Shown here in pieces: positions 8,877-18,570 of a stretch of DNA of 64,000 nucleotides. The stretch spans positions 47,690 through 111,689 of the forward strand of contig NZFO01000017.1 in the NCBI GenBank assembly GCA_002690705.1, written 5' to 3'. Numbering within the stretch: the stretch's first letter is position 1; each line of letters begins with the position of its first letter. The translations under genes were made by a program, and so were the position numbers. The DNA is from Magnetovibrio sp. (GTDB lineage: Bacteria; Pseudomonadota; Alphaproteobacteria; Rhodospirillales; Casp-alpha2). The notes under the pieces are model-generated. The model worked only from the letters and a program-made list of their open reading frames with translations, did no database searches and was not told where the DNA came from.

Positions 8877-10078
8877 AAGACGAGCAGACACTCAGTCCAG
8901 CCCCGGATCCCGATCCTGTGGATGGTGTCGTGGCGACGTCTTGTCCAGCGGATTCTAATGCGGCTCTAATTTTAGCATCTGGCGAGGTGTTTTGGGGCCA
9001 AGGCGCAGGATTTCCGGGCGCAGTGACAGGGGAGGTATGTTTCAACACGTCACTTACTGGTTATCAGGAAATCCTTACCGATCCGAGTTACGCAGGTCAG
9101 TTAATCACTTTCACCTTTCCACATATCGGTAATGTGGGGACGACGCCGGAAGATATGGAAGCGGTAGGGCCGGCTGCTCGCGGTTGTGTTTTAAGTGCAT
9201 CAATTACTAATGCTGCGAACTGGCGCGCTGCTCAGCATCTGGACTCTTGGTTGAAAAAGCACAGTATATCTGCAATCACTGGAATTGATACTCGGCGTTT
9301 GACAAGGCTCATCCGCGATGGAGGCGCCCCAAACGGGACTCTCGTGTTCTCGCCGAATGCTGACTTGGACGTCGTTGCCGCTTTGACCTCAGCCAAGGCG
9401 TGGCCTGGGTTGACCGGCATGGACTTAGCGAAAGAAGTGACCACCCAACATACCTATACTTGGGATGAGACCGAGTGGACGCTAAATAGTGGTTTTGGTA
9501 GGCAGGAGGAGGCGAAATATCATGTCGTAGCGGTTGATTTTGGTGCAAAGCGGAATATTTTGCGATGTTTAGCTTCTCTTGGTTGCCGTATTACGGTTGT
9601 TACTGCGAATGTCTCGGCAGAGGAGGTGTTAGCCTATAAACCTGACGGTGTTTTTTTATCTAACGGGCCTGGAGATCCAGAGGCAACTGGACAGTATGCT
9701 GTGTCAATGGTTCGAGGCATTTTAGAGAGCGGGGTGCCGGTTTTTGGGATTTGCCTAGGACATCAAATTTTGTCATTAGCGCTCGGTGCAAAAACAAAAA
9801 AAATGTTCAATGGACATCGTGGAGGTAATCAGCCAGTCAAAGACTTAACTACCGGACAAGTGGAGATAACAAGCCAGAATCACGGTTTCGTAGTTGATCG
9901 TGATAGTCTGCCCGAGGGTGTTTCAGAGACACATGTTTCGCTTTTTGATGGCAGTAATGAAGGCTTACGCGTCGATGGCAAGCCGGTTTTTTCAGTCCAA
10001 TATCACCCTGAAGCCTCGCCGGGACCTCAAGATAGTCATTACCTGTTCAAGCGGTTTGTGGCATTTATGGAGAAATAA
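8873..10078 (+). CDS. carA: Carbamoyl-phosphate synthase small (glutaminase) subunit
   Basis: Hydrolyses glutamine and channels ammonia to CarB for carbamoyl phosphate, the precursor of arginine and pyrimidines. The 401-residue protein has the CarA N-terminal domain (TGEVCFNTSLTGYQEILTDP, about 52-71). The C-terminal class I glutamine amidotransferase domain has catalytic C294 in FGICLGHQIL and H378/E380 in QYHPEASPGP. The first 30 residues are a variable, proline-rich leader not conserved in the family; a later start is possible but no better ATG is evident. It is divergent from yqeY and followed by carB after 238 bases, an unusually wide gap that holds a possible small frame. Confidence 0.98.
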   Translation: MKDEQTLSPAPDPDPVDGVVATSCPADSNAALILASGEVFWGQGAGFPGAVTGEVCFNTSLTGYQEILTDPSYAGQLITFTFPHIGNVGTTPEDMEAVGPAARGCVLSASITNAANWRAAQHLDSWLKKHSISAITGIDTRRLTRLIRDGGAPNGTLVFSPNADLDVVAALTSAKAWPGLTGMDLAKEVTTQHTYTWDETEWTLNSGFGRQEEAKYHVVAVDFGAKRNILRCLASLGCRITVVTANVSAEEVLAYKPDGVFLSNGPGDPEATGQYAVSMVRGILESGVPVFGICLGHQILSLALGAKTKKMFNGHRGGNQPVKDLTTGQVEITSQNHGFVVDRDSLPEGVSETHVSLFDGSNEGLRVDGKPVFSVQYHPEASPGPQDSHYLFKRFVAFMEK

Positions 10079-10079
10079 T

Positions 10080-10292
10080 ATGAGGAATCCGATCCTTGAG
10101 ACCCTACTCATTAATTCGCTACGAGATCTTGCCGGTAAATTGATAGTTTCGATAACGTGGGAGATCGCTGTCCCAGCAGTGAGGTGGATGTCCTATTTGG
10201 GACTGCTGTGCTCAATATTAAATAAAAAAATGTTGAGGAATTACGTACGTGGGACAAACACTAACGGGGAAAGCAAGAAGTTTATTAAGTAA
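10080..10292 (+). CDS. Possible small ORF between carA and carB
   Basis: A 70-codon frame begins one base after the carA stop and ends 24 bases before carB. GGAG lies 7 bases before its ATG, formed by the last codons of carA, so translation by coupling is possible. The product has a hydrophobic middle (ITWEIAVPAVRWMSYLGLLC) and a basic tail. No family is recognised. It may instead be an untranslated spacer. Confidence 0.3.
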   Translation: MRNPILETLLINSLRDLAGKLIVSITWEIAVPAVRWMSYLGLLCSILNKKMLRNYVRGTNTNGESKKFIK

Positions 10293-10316
10293 TTGTCGTT
10301 ATAGACGGAAATAAAA

Positions 10317-13300
10317 ATGCCCAAACGAGAAGACTTAAAAACCATTATGATCATTGGAGCGGGGCCAATTATAATAGGTCAGGCGTGCGAGTTTGATTAC
10401 TCTGGCGCTCAGGCGTGTAAAGCACTACGCGAGGAGGGCTACCGCGTAGTATTGGTCAATTCCAACCCCGCAACGATAATGACGGACCCTGACATGGCCG
10501 ATGCGACCTATATTGAGCCAATCACTCCAGAAATAGTTGAGAAAATTATTGATAAAGAACGTCCGGATGCACTTTTACCCACAATGGGTGGACAAACAGG
10601 ATTGAACATCGGTATCGACCTCGCAAGAAATGGTGTTTTTGAGAAATACGGTGTTGAGATGATTGGCGCGGACGCAGAGGTTATTGCTAAAGCTGAAGAC
10701 CGCCAACAATTTCGTGATGCGATTAAGAAAATTGGGCTCGATTGCCCAAAAAGTCGGGTGGTTCACAATCTCTCCGAAGCCCGAGAAGCTATGGCAGAGA
10801 TCAACTTGCCTCTGATTATCCGGCCATCATTCACCCTTGGTGGGATTGGAGGCGGTATCGCATATAACAAGGCTGAATACGAACAAATCGTAATGGGTGG
10901 TCTCGACGCCTCGCCAACAACAGAGGTCTTAGTTGAAGAGTCCGTATTGGGCTGGAAAGAGTATGAGATGGAGGTTGTTCGGGATCGAGCCGATAACTGC
11001 ATTATTATCTGCTCTATCGAGAATATTGACCCTATGGGTGTGCACACTGGCGATAGCATCACTGTGGCACCGGCCTTGACCTTAAGTGACAAGGAATACC
11101 AACTAATGCGTAACGCCTCAATTGCTGTGTTGCGGGAAATTGGCGTTGATACTGGGGGCTCAAACGTGCAGTTTGCCGTTAACCCGGATAATGGCCGACT
11201 CATTGTTATTGAGATGAACCCGCGGGTCTCACGATCCTCTGCATTAGCTTCTAAGGCAACAGGGTTTCCAATCGCTAAGATTGCGGCTAAGCTTGCGTGC
11301 GGCTATACCTTAGATGAACTAGTGAATGATGTGACTGGTGTCACGCCCGCCAGTTTTGAGCCGTCTATAGATTATGTAGTCACAAAAATCCCACGCTTTA
11401 CCTTTGAGAAATTTCCAGATGCTGACCCGCTGCTGACTACTTCAATGAAGTCTGTGGGGGAGGTTATGGCAATCGGAAGGTCATTTGTCGAATCTATGCA
11501 AAAGGCCCTACGCTCATTGGAGACGGGACTCACAGGTTTTAATGAAGTGGCAATTGACGGCGCAATAGTTGACGGCAAGTTGGATCGCGACGCCATTCGC
11601 GCAGCTCTTGCAGAACGTCGTCCTGAACGTATTCGTTTCATTGCCCAAGCGATGCGACTTGGCCTACCTAATGATGAAATAAAACGCGCTTGTGGCTTTG
11701 ATATGTGGTTCTTAGATCAAATCCTAGCTATTGTGGAGGCTGAGGAAAAAATACGGATAAGCGGGTTGCCTGAGTGTGCCTCCGGGATGCTACGATTGAA
11801 GAAACAGGGTTTTTCAGACGAGCGCTTGGCGGAATTGGTTAACGGCAGCGCTACAATGATCGCTCAACAGCGCCGTTCGTTGAGTATTAGGCCAGTATAC
11901 AAGCGTGTTGATACTTGTGCAGGAGAGTTTGCCAGCCAAACGAGTTACCTTTACTCGTGTTATGAGGGAGATGGTGCAGGGCCAGCTGAGAACGAGGCTG
12001 ACCCAACTGATCGTAAAAAAGTTGTAATTTTAGGAGGTGGCCCCAACCGTATCGGGCAAGGTATTGAATTTGATTACTGCTGTGTCCATGCTGCCTTTGC
12101 GCTCAAAGAGGCGGGCTTAGAGGCAATAATGGTTAATTGTAACCCCGAGACCGTCTCGACCGACTATGACTCGTCGGATCGTCTGTTTTTTGAGCCGTTG
12201 ACGGCTGAAGATGTCATCGAGGTAATTAAGATGGAGCAGTCGAGGGGGGAGCTTCTTGGTTGCATCGTTCAGCTAGGTGGACAAACGCCGTTGAAACTTG
12301 CCAGTGGACTAAATTCTGCGGGGATTCCAATCCTTGGGACCAGCCCCGATGCAATCGATTTGGCCGAGGATCGTGAGCGATTTAAGGCATTATTGCAGGA
12401 CTTGAAGTTACGCCAACCGGCTAACGGATTGGTACGTTCGGAAGACGAAGCCATTTGCATCGCTACTAATATTGGTTACCCAATAGTGATAAGGCCCTCA
12501 TATGTCCTTGGTGGTCGAGCTATGGAGATAGTCCATGATGAAGCAGCCCTCAAGCGTTACATGACGGAAGCGGTAGAGGTATCCGGTGATAGCCCAGTTT
12601 TGTTAGATAGTTACCTACAAGATGCTATCGAGGTAGATGTAGACGCTATTGCTGACCGTGATCAAGTATTCGTTGCCGGTATCATGGAGCACATAGAAGA
12701 GGCAGGTATTCACTCAGGTGACTCGGCTTGTTCGCTGCCACCATATTCACTCACGGAGGGGATCGTTTCTGAATTGAAACGTCAAGCAATTTCGCTTGCT
12801 CAAGCTCTAAATGTTGTTGGTTTGATGAATGTGCAGTTTGCTGTAAAAAACGGGGACATTTACATCCTTGAAGTTAATCCACGCGCTAGTCGCACGGTTC
12901 CCTTTGTAGCAAAAGCGACGGGCATCCCAGTAGCAAAAATTGCAGCTCGCGTTATGGCCGGTGAAAAGCTAAAAGATTTCGATTTAAGGCAACGAGCGAA
13001 GCGCACGCACATGGCTGTAAAGGAGGCAGTATTTCCGTTTGCTCGTTTCCCTGGTGTCGATACGCTTCTTGGGCCTGAGATGAAATCTACTGGTGAGGTC
13101 ATGGGAATAGATACTGACTTCCCGCGCGCTTTCGCCAAATCGCAACTTGGGGCGGGCAACCGATTGCCGCTAGAGGGCACAGTCTTTATTTCTGTTAAGG
13201 ATCGCGATAAACCCGCCGCCGCAGATCTGGGGCGACGTTTAAGTAAGCTTGGTTTCAACCTAATGGCCACGGGTGGGACACAAAGTTTTTTGGTTGAGCA

Positions 13301-13577
13301 GGGCTTGGAGGTGGTTCGAGTTAACAAGGTTTTAGAAGGTCGACCGCATTGCGAGGACGCCCTGCTCAACGGTGAGGTGCAACTTGTTATTAATACAACG
13401 GAGGGTGCTCAGGCGATCGCTGATAGCGCCTCTATTCGTCGCTCAGCGGTTACAAATAACGTTCCGCATTATACTACGATGACTGCCGCTAATGCAGCTG
13501 TAGATGGAATCAATGCATTAAATTCAGCAAGTCTTGAAGTCGCGCCTTTACAAGCTTATTTTGACAGTTCTTATTAA
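10317..13577 (+). CDS. carB: Carbamoyl-phosphate synthase large subunit
   Basis: A 1086-residue ammonia-dependent synthetase that forms carbamoyl phosphate from bicarbonate, ammonia and two ATP. It has the internal duplication of the family. The first ATP-grasp half starts [20 protein letters not shown] and contains [17 protein letters not shown]. The second half starts [20 protein letters not shown] and contains [17 protein letters not shown]-terminal MGS-like allosteric domain follows (about 940-1070; [18 protein letters not shown]). The length is normal. The upstream ribosome binding site is weak (GACGGAAA). It sits in the carA-carB-greA cluster on the plus strand. Confidence 0.98.
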   Translation: MPKREDLKTIMIIGAGPIIIGQACEFDYSGAQACKALREEGYRVVLVNSNPATIMTDPDMADATYIEPITPEIVEKIIDKERPDALLPTMGGQTGLNIGIDLARNGVFEKYGVEMIGADAEVIAKAEDRQQFRDAIKKIGLDCPKSRVVHNLSEAREAMAEINLPLIIRPSFTLGGIGGGIAYNKAEYEQIVMGGLDASPTTEVLVEESVLGWKEYEMEVVRDRADNCIIICSIENIDPMGVHTGDSITVAPALTLSDKEYQLMRNASIAVLREIGVDTGGSNVQFAVNPDNGRLIVIEMNPRVSRSSALASKATGFPIAKIAAKLACGYTLDELVNDVTGVTPASFEPSIDYVVTKIPRFTFEKFPDADPLLTTSMKSVGEVMAIGRSFVESMQKALRSLETGLTGFNEVAIDGAIVDGKLDRDAIRAALAERRPERIRFIAQAMRLGLPNDEIKRACGFDMWFLDQILAIVEAEEKIRISGLPECASGMLRLKKQGFSDERLAELVNGSATMIAQQRRSLSIRPVYKRVDTCAGEFASQTSYLYSCYEGDGAGPAENEADPTDRKKVVILGGGPNRIGQGIEFDYCCVHAAFALKEAGLEAIMVNCNPETVSTDYDSSDRLFFEPLTAEDVIEVIKMEQSRGELLGCIVQLGGQTPLKLASGLNSAGIPILGTSPDAIDLAEDRERFKALLQDLKLRQPANGLVRSEDEAICIATNIGYPIVIRPSYVLGGRAMEIVHDEAALKRYMTEAVEVSGDSPVLLDSYLQDAIEVDVDAIADRDQVFVAGIMEHIEEAGIHSGDSACSLPPYSLTEGIVSELKRQAISLAQALNVVGLMNVQFAVKNGDIYILEVNPRASRTVPFVAKATGIPVAKIAARVMAGEKLKDFDLRQRAKRTHMAVKEAVFPFARFPGVDTLLGPEMKSTGEVMGIDTDFPRAFAKSQLGAGNRLPLEGTVFISVKDRDKPAAADLGRRLSKLGFNLMATGGTQSFLVEQGLEVVRVNKVLEGRPHCEDALLNGEVQLVINTTEGAQAIADSASIRRSAVTNNVPHYTTMTAANAAVDGINALNSASLEVAPLQAYFDSSY

Positions 13578-13591
13578 CCTTAGGGGTTGAC

Positions 13592-14065
13592 ATGGAAAAA
13601 TATCCCATGACCCGCGAGGGGCTCGATAATCTTGAAGACGAGCGCCGGCGGCTAAAAAATCAAGAGCGCCCTGCGGTGATCAAAGCGATTGCCGAGGCGC
13701 GTGAACACGGTGATCTCTCTGAGAACGCTGAATACCATGCTGCTCGGGAACGACAAAGCTTTATCGAGGGTCGGTTGGCTGAGCTCGAAGATATTATTAG
13801 CCGTGCTGACGTAATCGATACTTCAAAATTAAGTGGTGATACCGTTCGCTTTGGCGCTACCGTTTTGGTTGCGGATGAGGACACAGACGAGGAAATCAAA
13901 TACAAAATTGTGGGTAGCCATGAAGCTGATATTAATTCGGGTCGAATTTCCGTGACGGCACCTTTGGCCCGGGCGCTGATAGGAAAAACTATCGGCGACA
14001 GCGTCGAGGTGATGACCCCTGGTGGTGAAAAATCATATGAAATATGTGACGTGCGGTTTGATTAA
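13592..14065 (+). CDS. greA: Transcription elongation factor GreA
   Basis: Rescues backtracked RNA polymerase by stimulating transcript cleavage. The 157-residue protein has the N-terminal coiled coil (about 1-75) with the acidic tip sequence [15 protein letters not shown]. The C-terminal FKBP-like domain ends [21 protein letters not shown]. The length and motif are those of GreA rather than GreB. AGGGG lies just before the ATG. It follows carB by 14 bases, so it is probably in the same transcript, a conserved order in alphaproteobacteria. Confidence 0.97.
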   Translation: MEKYPMTREGLDNLEDERRRLKNQERPAVIKAIAEAREHGDLSENAEYHAARERQSFIEGRLAELEDIISRADVIDTSKLSGDTVRFGATVLVADEDTDEEIKYKIVGSHEADINSGRISVTAPLARALIGKTIGDSVEVMTPGGEKSYEICDVRFD

Positions 14066-14121
14066 TCATTGTATGTGCGTCTTTGTAGAACATTATCGTT
14101 TGTACTGGAGTAAAATTGACC

Positions 14122-15234
14122 ATGCGCCCTTGCTTGTTTGAGCCCTTGAGATTGCGCAATATAGAGATTCCAAATAGGGTCGTCATCTCCCCAATGTGCC
14201 AATATAGCGCAGAAAATGGAGTCGCAGGGGACTGGCATCTGATGCACTTAGGTCAGTACTCAGTATCGGGTGCGGGCTTGGTGTTTGCCGAGGCAACGGG
14301 CGTTGAGGCCGAGGGCCGAATATCGCCCGGGTGCCCGGGATTATACAATGATGAACAAGAGGCTGCTTTCAAACGGGTTGTTGATTTTTTTGAACTTTAT
14401 GGCACTGCGGTTCCGGCTATTCAATTGGCGCACGCAGGTCGGAAGGGTTCGACAGCAACACCTTGGAACGGCGGAAAACCTCTCAGTGATGTGGATGGTG
14501 CGTGGGAGACCTTCGCGCCTTCCGCCGTCCCTTTTGATAACGGTTGGCATGTGCCGACGGAGATGAGTCGAACTCATATGGACCGCATTCGTGAGGCCTT
14601 CGTCTCCTCCGCTCAGCGGGCTCAGCGGGCTGGTTTTAAAGTCCTTGAGCTGCACGGGGCGCATGGTTATTTACTCAGTGAGTTTTTATCCCCTATTGCC
14701 AATAAACGGGAAGACGAATACGGGGGCAGTTTAGAAAATCGCATGCGCTATGTGCTGGAGATATTTGATGCAGTGCGCGCCATTTGGCCAAAAGAATTAC
14801 CTTTAGGCATGCGATTGTCAGCCACGGATTGGGAAGATCCCGGAATTACTATCGAGGAAACTGTGGCTGTTACCCAGGTGCTCAAAGATCACTATTGCGA
14901 TTTTGTTGATATTTCAGCGGGTGGAAATTTGGCAAGTCGCCCTCCCGTCGGTACCAGTGGCCCCGCCTATCAGGTTCCGTTTGCTGAACAGGTAAAACGT
15001 GAGACAGGGATGACAACTATTGCGGTTGGTATGATCCGCGATCCTCTTTTAGCCGAGGAGGTATTGAGTGAGGGCAAGGCGGATTTTATCGCTTTAGCTC
15101 GAGGAGCTTTATACGATCCTCGGTGGGCGTGGCATGCGGCAGCGTCCCTCGGAGCGGAGGCACCCTATCCGCAACAATATATTCGAAGCCGCCCAGATGC
15201 ATGGCCAAAAGCCTTTCCGGAATTGATGGATTAG
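14122..15234 (+). CDS. NADH:flavin oxidoreductase, YqjM-like old yellow enzyme
   Basis: FMN-dependent ene-reductase that reduces activated C=C bonds with NAD(P)H. Counting from ATG 14122, the 370-residue protein has C26 and Y28 (SPMCQYSA), the positions used by YqjM-class enzymes to bind FMN and substrate. H178 and H181 lie in ELHGAHGYLLSEFLSP, and the phosphate-binding region is near IAVGMIRDP and FIALARGALYDP. The numbering supports this ATG over the TTG two codons upstream, although GGAG is about equally close to both. The natural substrate is unknown for most members. It is convergent with the Lrp-type regulator and downstream of greA. Confidence 0.93.
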   Translation: MRPCLFEPLRLRNIEIPNRVVISPMCQYSAENGVAGDWHLMHLGQYSVSGAGLVFAEATGVEAEGRISPGCPGLYNDEQEAAFKRVVDFFELYGTAVPAIQLAHAGRKGSTATPWNGGKPLSDVDGAWETFAPSAVPFDNGWHVPTEMSRTHMDRIREAFVSSAQRAQRAGFKVLELHGAHGYLLSEFLSPIANKREDEYGGSLENRMRYVLEIFDAVRAIWPKELPLGMRLSATDWEDPGITIEETVAVTQVLKDHYCDFVDISAGGNLASRPPVGTSGPAYQVPFAEQVKRETGMTTIAVGMIRDPLLAEEVLSEGKADFIALARGALYDPRWAWHAAASLGAEAPYPQQYIRSRPDAWPKAFPELMD

Positions 15235-15252
15235 GCAATGGGAAAAAGCTGC

Positions 15253-15741
15253 TCAAGTTTCTACGTGCGAAGGGACTTCGACCGGCACACCCGGCGTGTC
15301 CTTGGATGTACGAATAGTCTCGAATGTTGTGACCCTTGCCACATGCTCGGTTTCTGTAATGCCCATGGTTAAGGAGTCCCGATGTGCCTTGTTTTGGGCA
15401 ACTACTTTTAGTAAAAAATCTCCGCCTCCCCGTATCATGTGGCATTCGCGAACCTCAGCCCAATCAGTCATTGACGCTTCAAAGCCCTTTAGAACACTCT
15501 GTGCCTGGCTGTTCAGCCCTACGAGCGCGAAAAACATCTCCGTATAATCGAGAAGAGCTCCATTAAGTTGCGCATAATATCCCGTAATATAACCAGAGTC
15601 CTCAAGTGCTCGCACGCGGCGCAAACATGGTGGTGCGGAGATACCAGCACGTTTAGATAGCTCAACATTAGTTATGCGTCCGTTTGTTTGTAGGTCGCGG
15701 AGAATTTGGTGATCTATCTGATCAAGTTTGACCCGCTGCAT
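15253..15741 (-). CDS. Lrp/AsnC family transcriptional regulator
   Basis: A 162-residue regulator. The N-terminal winged helix-turn-helix opens LDQIDHQILRDLQTNGRIT and continues VELSKRAGISAPPCLRRV (about 24-42). A C-terminal RAM ligand-binding domain (about 70-140) contains VRECHMIRGGGDFLLKVV. These proteins typically form octamers that sense amino acids; the ligand here cannot be told. It is transcribed divergently from trxB across 188 bases, so it may control itself and possibly trxB. A roughly 20-residue tail after the RAM domain is low in complexity. Confidence 0.94.
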   Translation of the reverse strand: MQRVKLDQIDHQILRDLQTNGRITNVELSKRAGISAPPCLRRVRALEDSGYITGYYAQLNGALLDYTEMFFALVGLNSQAQSVLKGFEASMTDWAEVRECHMIRGGGDFLLKVVAQNKAHRDSLTMGITETEHVARVTTFETIRTSKDTPGVPVEVPSHVET

Positions 15742-15929
15742 ATTGTGCGCCCCTCGCCCTATTATTAAAGTTTCATCGCTGAATTATATTATAAAAATGC
15801 GGTCATGCTAGGGGTGAAATGCAGTTTTCAGTGGATAATCGTTATGCCAACTGGCCTTCGCTTGCGCAGCCTTAAAGGCCTCCTTATGCTACCCATAGGC
15901 AATAATCATTCACGTAAGGTTCTCCATAA

Positions 15930-16880
15930 ATGTCTGAACTATACCACTCAAAAGTTTTAATCATTGGTTCTGGTAGTGCTGGATATACTGCCGCAATTTA
16001 CGCAGCGCGTGCTAATTTGAACCCCACCCTCGTGCGCGGTTTACAACCGGGTGGCCAACTCACTATTACTACCGATGTCGAGAACTATCCTGGTTTTTGT
16101 GACCCTATCCAAGGGCCGTGGTTGATGGAGCAAATGGAGCAACAAGCACGAAATGTTGGAACAACTATGTATGATGATATGATTGTATCAGTTGATGTTG
16201 CTGAGCGCCCATTTAGAGCCGTGGGCGACTCGGGGCATATTTATTCCAGCAACTCTCTGATTATCTGCACGGGTGCGAGCGCGCGCTGGTTGGGTCTTGA
16301 GACAGAAGAAAAATTCATGGGCTTTGGAGTCTCGGCATGTGCCACATGTGATGGATTTTTCTACCGTGACAAGCCGGTCGCCGTTATTGGTGGTGGTAAC
16401 ACAGCCGTAGAGGAAGCTCTATTTTTGACTAACTTTGCGTCCAAGGTAACACTTATACACCGTCGTGGCGAATTGCGAGCGGAGCGGATCCTTCAGGACC
16501 GCTTGATGAAGAACAAAAAAGTAGAAATCATGTGGGAGAGTGTTCTCGATGAAGTACTGGGGGAAGATGACCCATTAGGTGTCACCGGTTTGCGGATCCG
16601 TAACGTCGTAACTAATGATTTATTGGACTTGGATGTTCATGGCGTATTTATTGCGATTGGTCACGACCCCAATACGAGTATCTTTTCTGGACAACTCGAT
16701 ATTGATGATGAGGGGTATATAGATACTGCGCCCGATAGCACTGCTACCAGTGTCCTTGGGGTATTTGCAGCTGGTGATGTACAGGATAATGTTTATCGAC
16801 AGGCCGTGACGGCAGCTGGAACAGGTTGTATGGCAGCTTTGGAGGCAGAGCAGTTTTTAGCGACAATTGAGACCACATAG
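15930..16880 (+). CDS. trxB: Thioredoxin-disulfide reductase
   Basis: Cytoplasmic FAD enzyme that passes electrons from NADPH to thioredoxin. The 316-residue protein has the FAD-binding motif IIGSGSAGYTAAIYAARA (about 11-28), the redox-active CATC at residues 137-140 (SACATCDGFFY), the NADPH motif AVIGGGNTAVEEAL (about 151-164), and the C-terminal FAD segment GVFAAGDVQDNVYRQAVTAA. The length matches the bacterial low-molecular-weight class. It is followed after 100 bases by a LysR regulator. The Lrp-trxB-LysR order recurs in alphaproteobacteria. Confidence 0.98.
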   Translation: MSELYHSKVLIIGSGSAGYTAAIYAARANLNPTLVRGLQPGGQLTITTDVENYPGFCDPIQGPWLMEQMEQQARNVGTTMYDDMIVSVDVAERPFRAVGDSGHIYSSNSLIICTGASARWLGLETEEKFMGFGVSACATCDGFFYRDKPVAVIGGGNTAVEEALFLTNFASKVTLIHRRGELRAERILQDRLMKNKKVEIMWESVLDEVLGEDDPLGVTGLRIRNVVTNDLLDLDVHGVFIAIGHDPNTSIFSGQLDIDDEGYIDTAPDSTATSVLGVFAAGDVQDNVYRQAVTAAGTGCMAALEAEQFLATIETT

Positions 16881-16980
16881 GCCCTCGTTTATCGTTTAGT
16901 GCGTTTAGATTGCAGAATTAAACTAAAGCTCGAGACGAATACCCAAGGTGCCGATTGAACTGGAATGGATTTAGAGCGAG

Positions 16981-17868
16981 ATGGATTGGGATAAGCTGAG
17001 AGTTTTTCATGCGGTTGCTGAAGCCGGTAGCTTTACTCATGCCAGTGAGTTTCTCAACCTGAGTCAATCTGCGGTTAGTCGCCAAATTTCGGGCCTCGAA
17101 GATAGCCTGCACGTTACCCTTTTCCATCGTCATGCTCGTGGATTGAAACTGACGGAACAAGGGGAACTTTTGTTTCGCACAGCTCATGACGTGTTTGCTA
17201 AATTGACCATGGCTGAGGCACGCATTGCAGAAAATCGTGAACGCCCGGAAGGCCCATTGAAAATTAATACAACGGTCGCTTTTGGTTCGGTATGGTTAAC
17301 TAGCAGGATTAAAGAGTTCATTGCGCTTTATCCAGATGTGGATGTCTCACTGGTGCTTGCAGATAATGAATTGGATCTCTCCATGCGTGAGGCAGACGCA
17401 GCAATTCGTATGCAGCTGCCAACTCAACCTGATTTGATACAACGACCTTTGATGACGCTTAACTATCATCTTTACGCGTCATCCACGTATATTAAGGAAA
17501 TGGGAATGCCAAATATGGCAGAACAGTTGGATACGCATCGTATAGTTGTTTACGGAGATTATGTTGACAGGCCTGTGGCTGATTTCAACTGGGCATTAAG
17601 AGTTGGCGCAGGACGGGCGGTACGGCGGCCAGTACTGCGAGTCAATAGCATTTATGGGATTTTCCGGGCGGTTCAGAGTGGTTTAGGTATAGCGGCGCTT
17701 CCAGACTATATGAGTGAGGAGGTTGGGGGACTGGTTCGAGTTCTGCCAGATATTGATGGGCCATCGCTAGAGACCTATTTTGTCTATCCTGAGGAGTTGA
17801 GGGATACTATGCGAATCAACGTGCTGCGTGATTTTCTTGTAAGTAAGGTTCGGGCTGAAAAGTTTTAA
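16981..17868 (+). CDS. LysR-family regulator of the LsrB/VtlR type
   Basis: A 295-residue LysR regulator with an N-terminal winged HTH (MDWDKLRVFHAVAEAGSFTH, then LNLSQSAVSRQISGLE). An effector-binding periplasmic-binding-protein fold follows (about 90-290). From memory, the HTH, the FHRHARGLKLTEQGELLFRTAH stretch and LDLSMREADAAIRM resemble Sinorhizobium LsrB and Brucella/Agrobacterium VtlR closely. Those regulators sit beside trxB and control AbcR small RNAs and oxidative or envelope functions. Here too trxB is directly upstream, and a structured RNA gene follows about 125 bases downstream. The family and type are well supported; the regulon is inferred. Confidence 0.9.
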   Translation: MDWDKLRVFHAVAEAGSFTHASEFLNLSQSAVSRQISGLEDSLHVTLFHRHARGLKLTEQGELLFRTAHDVFAKLTMAEARIAENRERPEGPLKINTTVAFGSVWLTSRIKEFIALYPDVDVSLVLADNELDLSMREADAAIRMQLPTQPDLIQRPLMTLNYHLYASSTYIKEMGMPNMAEQLDTHRIVVYGDYVDRPVADFNWALRVGAGRAVRRPVLRVNSIYGIFRAVQSGLGIAALPDYMSEEVGGLVRVLPDIDGPSLETYFVYPEELRDTMRINVLRDFLVSKVRAEKF

Positions 17869-17926
17869 CCATGTACGGTAGCATAACAATAATCTGACGT
17901 GTTAAGATAGTGGGGCTTGGCCTATG

Positions 17927-17957
17927 CAGTTTTTGCATGGGTGCGCTGCAAAAATTG
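17927..17957 (+). promoter_or_regulatory. Inverted repeat, candidate LysR operator upstream of the small RNA
   Basis: CAGTTTTTGCA and TGCAAAAATTG are complementary arms of 11 positions (one G-U) around a 9-base centre. The dyad is about 35 bases upstream of the proposed RNA start. LysR-type regulators bind such TTGC/GCAA dyads. It could alternatively be a hairpin in the LysR 3' untranslated region. Confidence 0.4.
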
Positions 17958-17991
17958 ATCTGGCGTAACTTTCTGTAATTTCATACCTTAA

Positions 17992-18116
17992 ACGTGGATG
18001 GAGATTGCGTCGCAATCTTCTACATTAGGATCACCGTTATCGGTGACTCCTTCGTCTCCCAGACGTAAAGCCTCCCTGTTTAAACTTACCCCGGCCAGCT
18101 GGCCGGGGTTTTTTTT
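17992..18116 (+). ncRNA. Candidate small RNA, AbcR/alpha-r15-like
   Basis: About 125 bases with three consecutive hairpins and a terminator in a region with no ORF. Hairpin 1 is 18000-18020 (AGATTGC/GCAATCT, extended by two pairs). Hairpin 2 is 18028-18050 (TCACCG/CGGTGA, with outer GGA/TCC). Hairpin 3 is 18053-18065 (CGTCT, CCC loop, AGACG), which exposes CUCCC. A single-stranded segment GCCTCCCTG follows, then an intrinsic terminator. CU-rich anti-Shine-Dalgarno motifs in a loop and in the unpaired segment before the terminator, the size, and the place beside an LsrB/VtlR-type gene all match AbcR RNAs, which repress ABC-transporter mRNAs in Rhizobiales. The start at about 17992 is estimated from a weak TACCTT -10 box. 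The AbcR identity is inference. Confidence 0.6.
18089..18116 (+). terminator. Strong intrinsic terminator
   Basis: A perfect 20-base palindrome, arms CCCCGGCC and GGCCGGGG with an AGCT loop, is followed immediately by eight T residues. It ends the candidate small RNA and may also stop trxB-lysR readthrough. Confidence 0.92.
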
Positions 18117-18570
18117 GAGTACTTTTTGTGTGGAAGTGAAAATACGAATGGTCTAATTAAACGAAGCAGAAAGGCCCTAGAAACTTGTTAAGTTCACTCC
18201 GCAAAAATTTGTGTGCGATCAGAACCTCATTGTATTATCGTGAAACTCATTATCGCTCGTTACATAGCACGCTAATGGTGAGTGAAATATGGCCATGGTG
18301 TCGTATAGAGGGCTCACATGATTTTTACCCAGTAAAGTTGGATTCATTTTAGTACTAAAAAAATTGTCGATAAATATACTTTAAATAATTAAAATTAAAC
18401 GTTAGATGATCTGGATCGGCTTTTATCGGTAGAGTGGTGGTTATTAAAAAGCGTGAAGACACATAACTATTACCCGGTTCAAGCGATAAAGGGCTGTGGT
18501 GCCGTTTATACACTTTTGGAAAAGAGGAAACCTTCACATTATTTTAAATTTTAAGCAAAATTACGAACCA

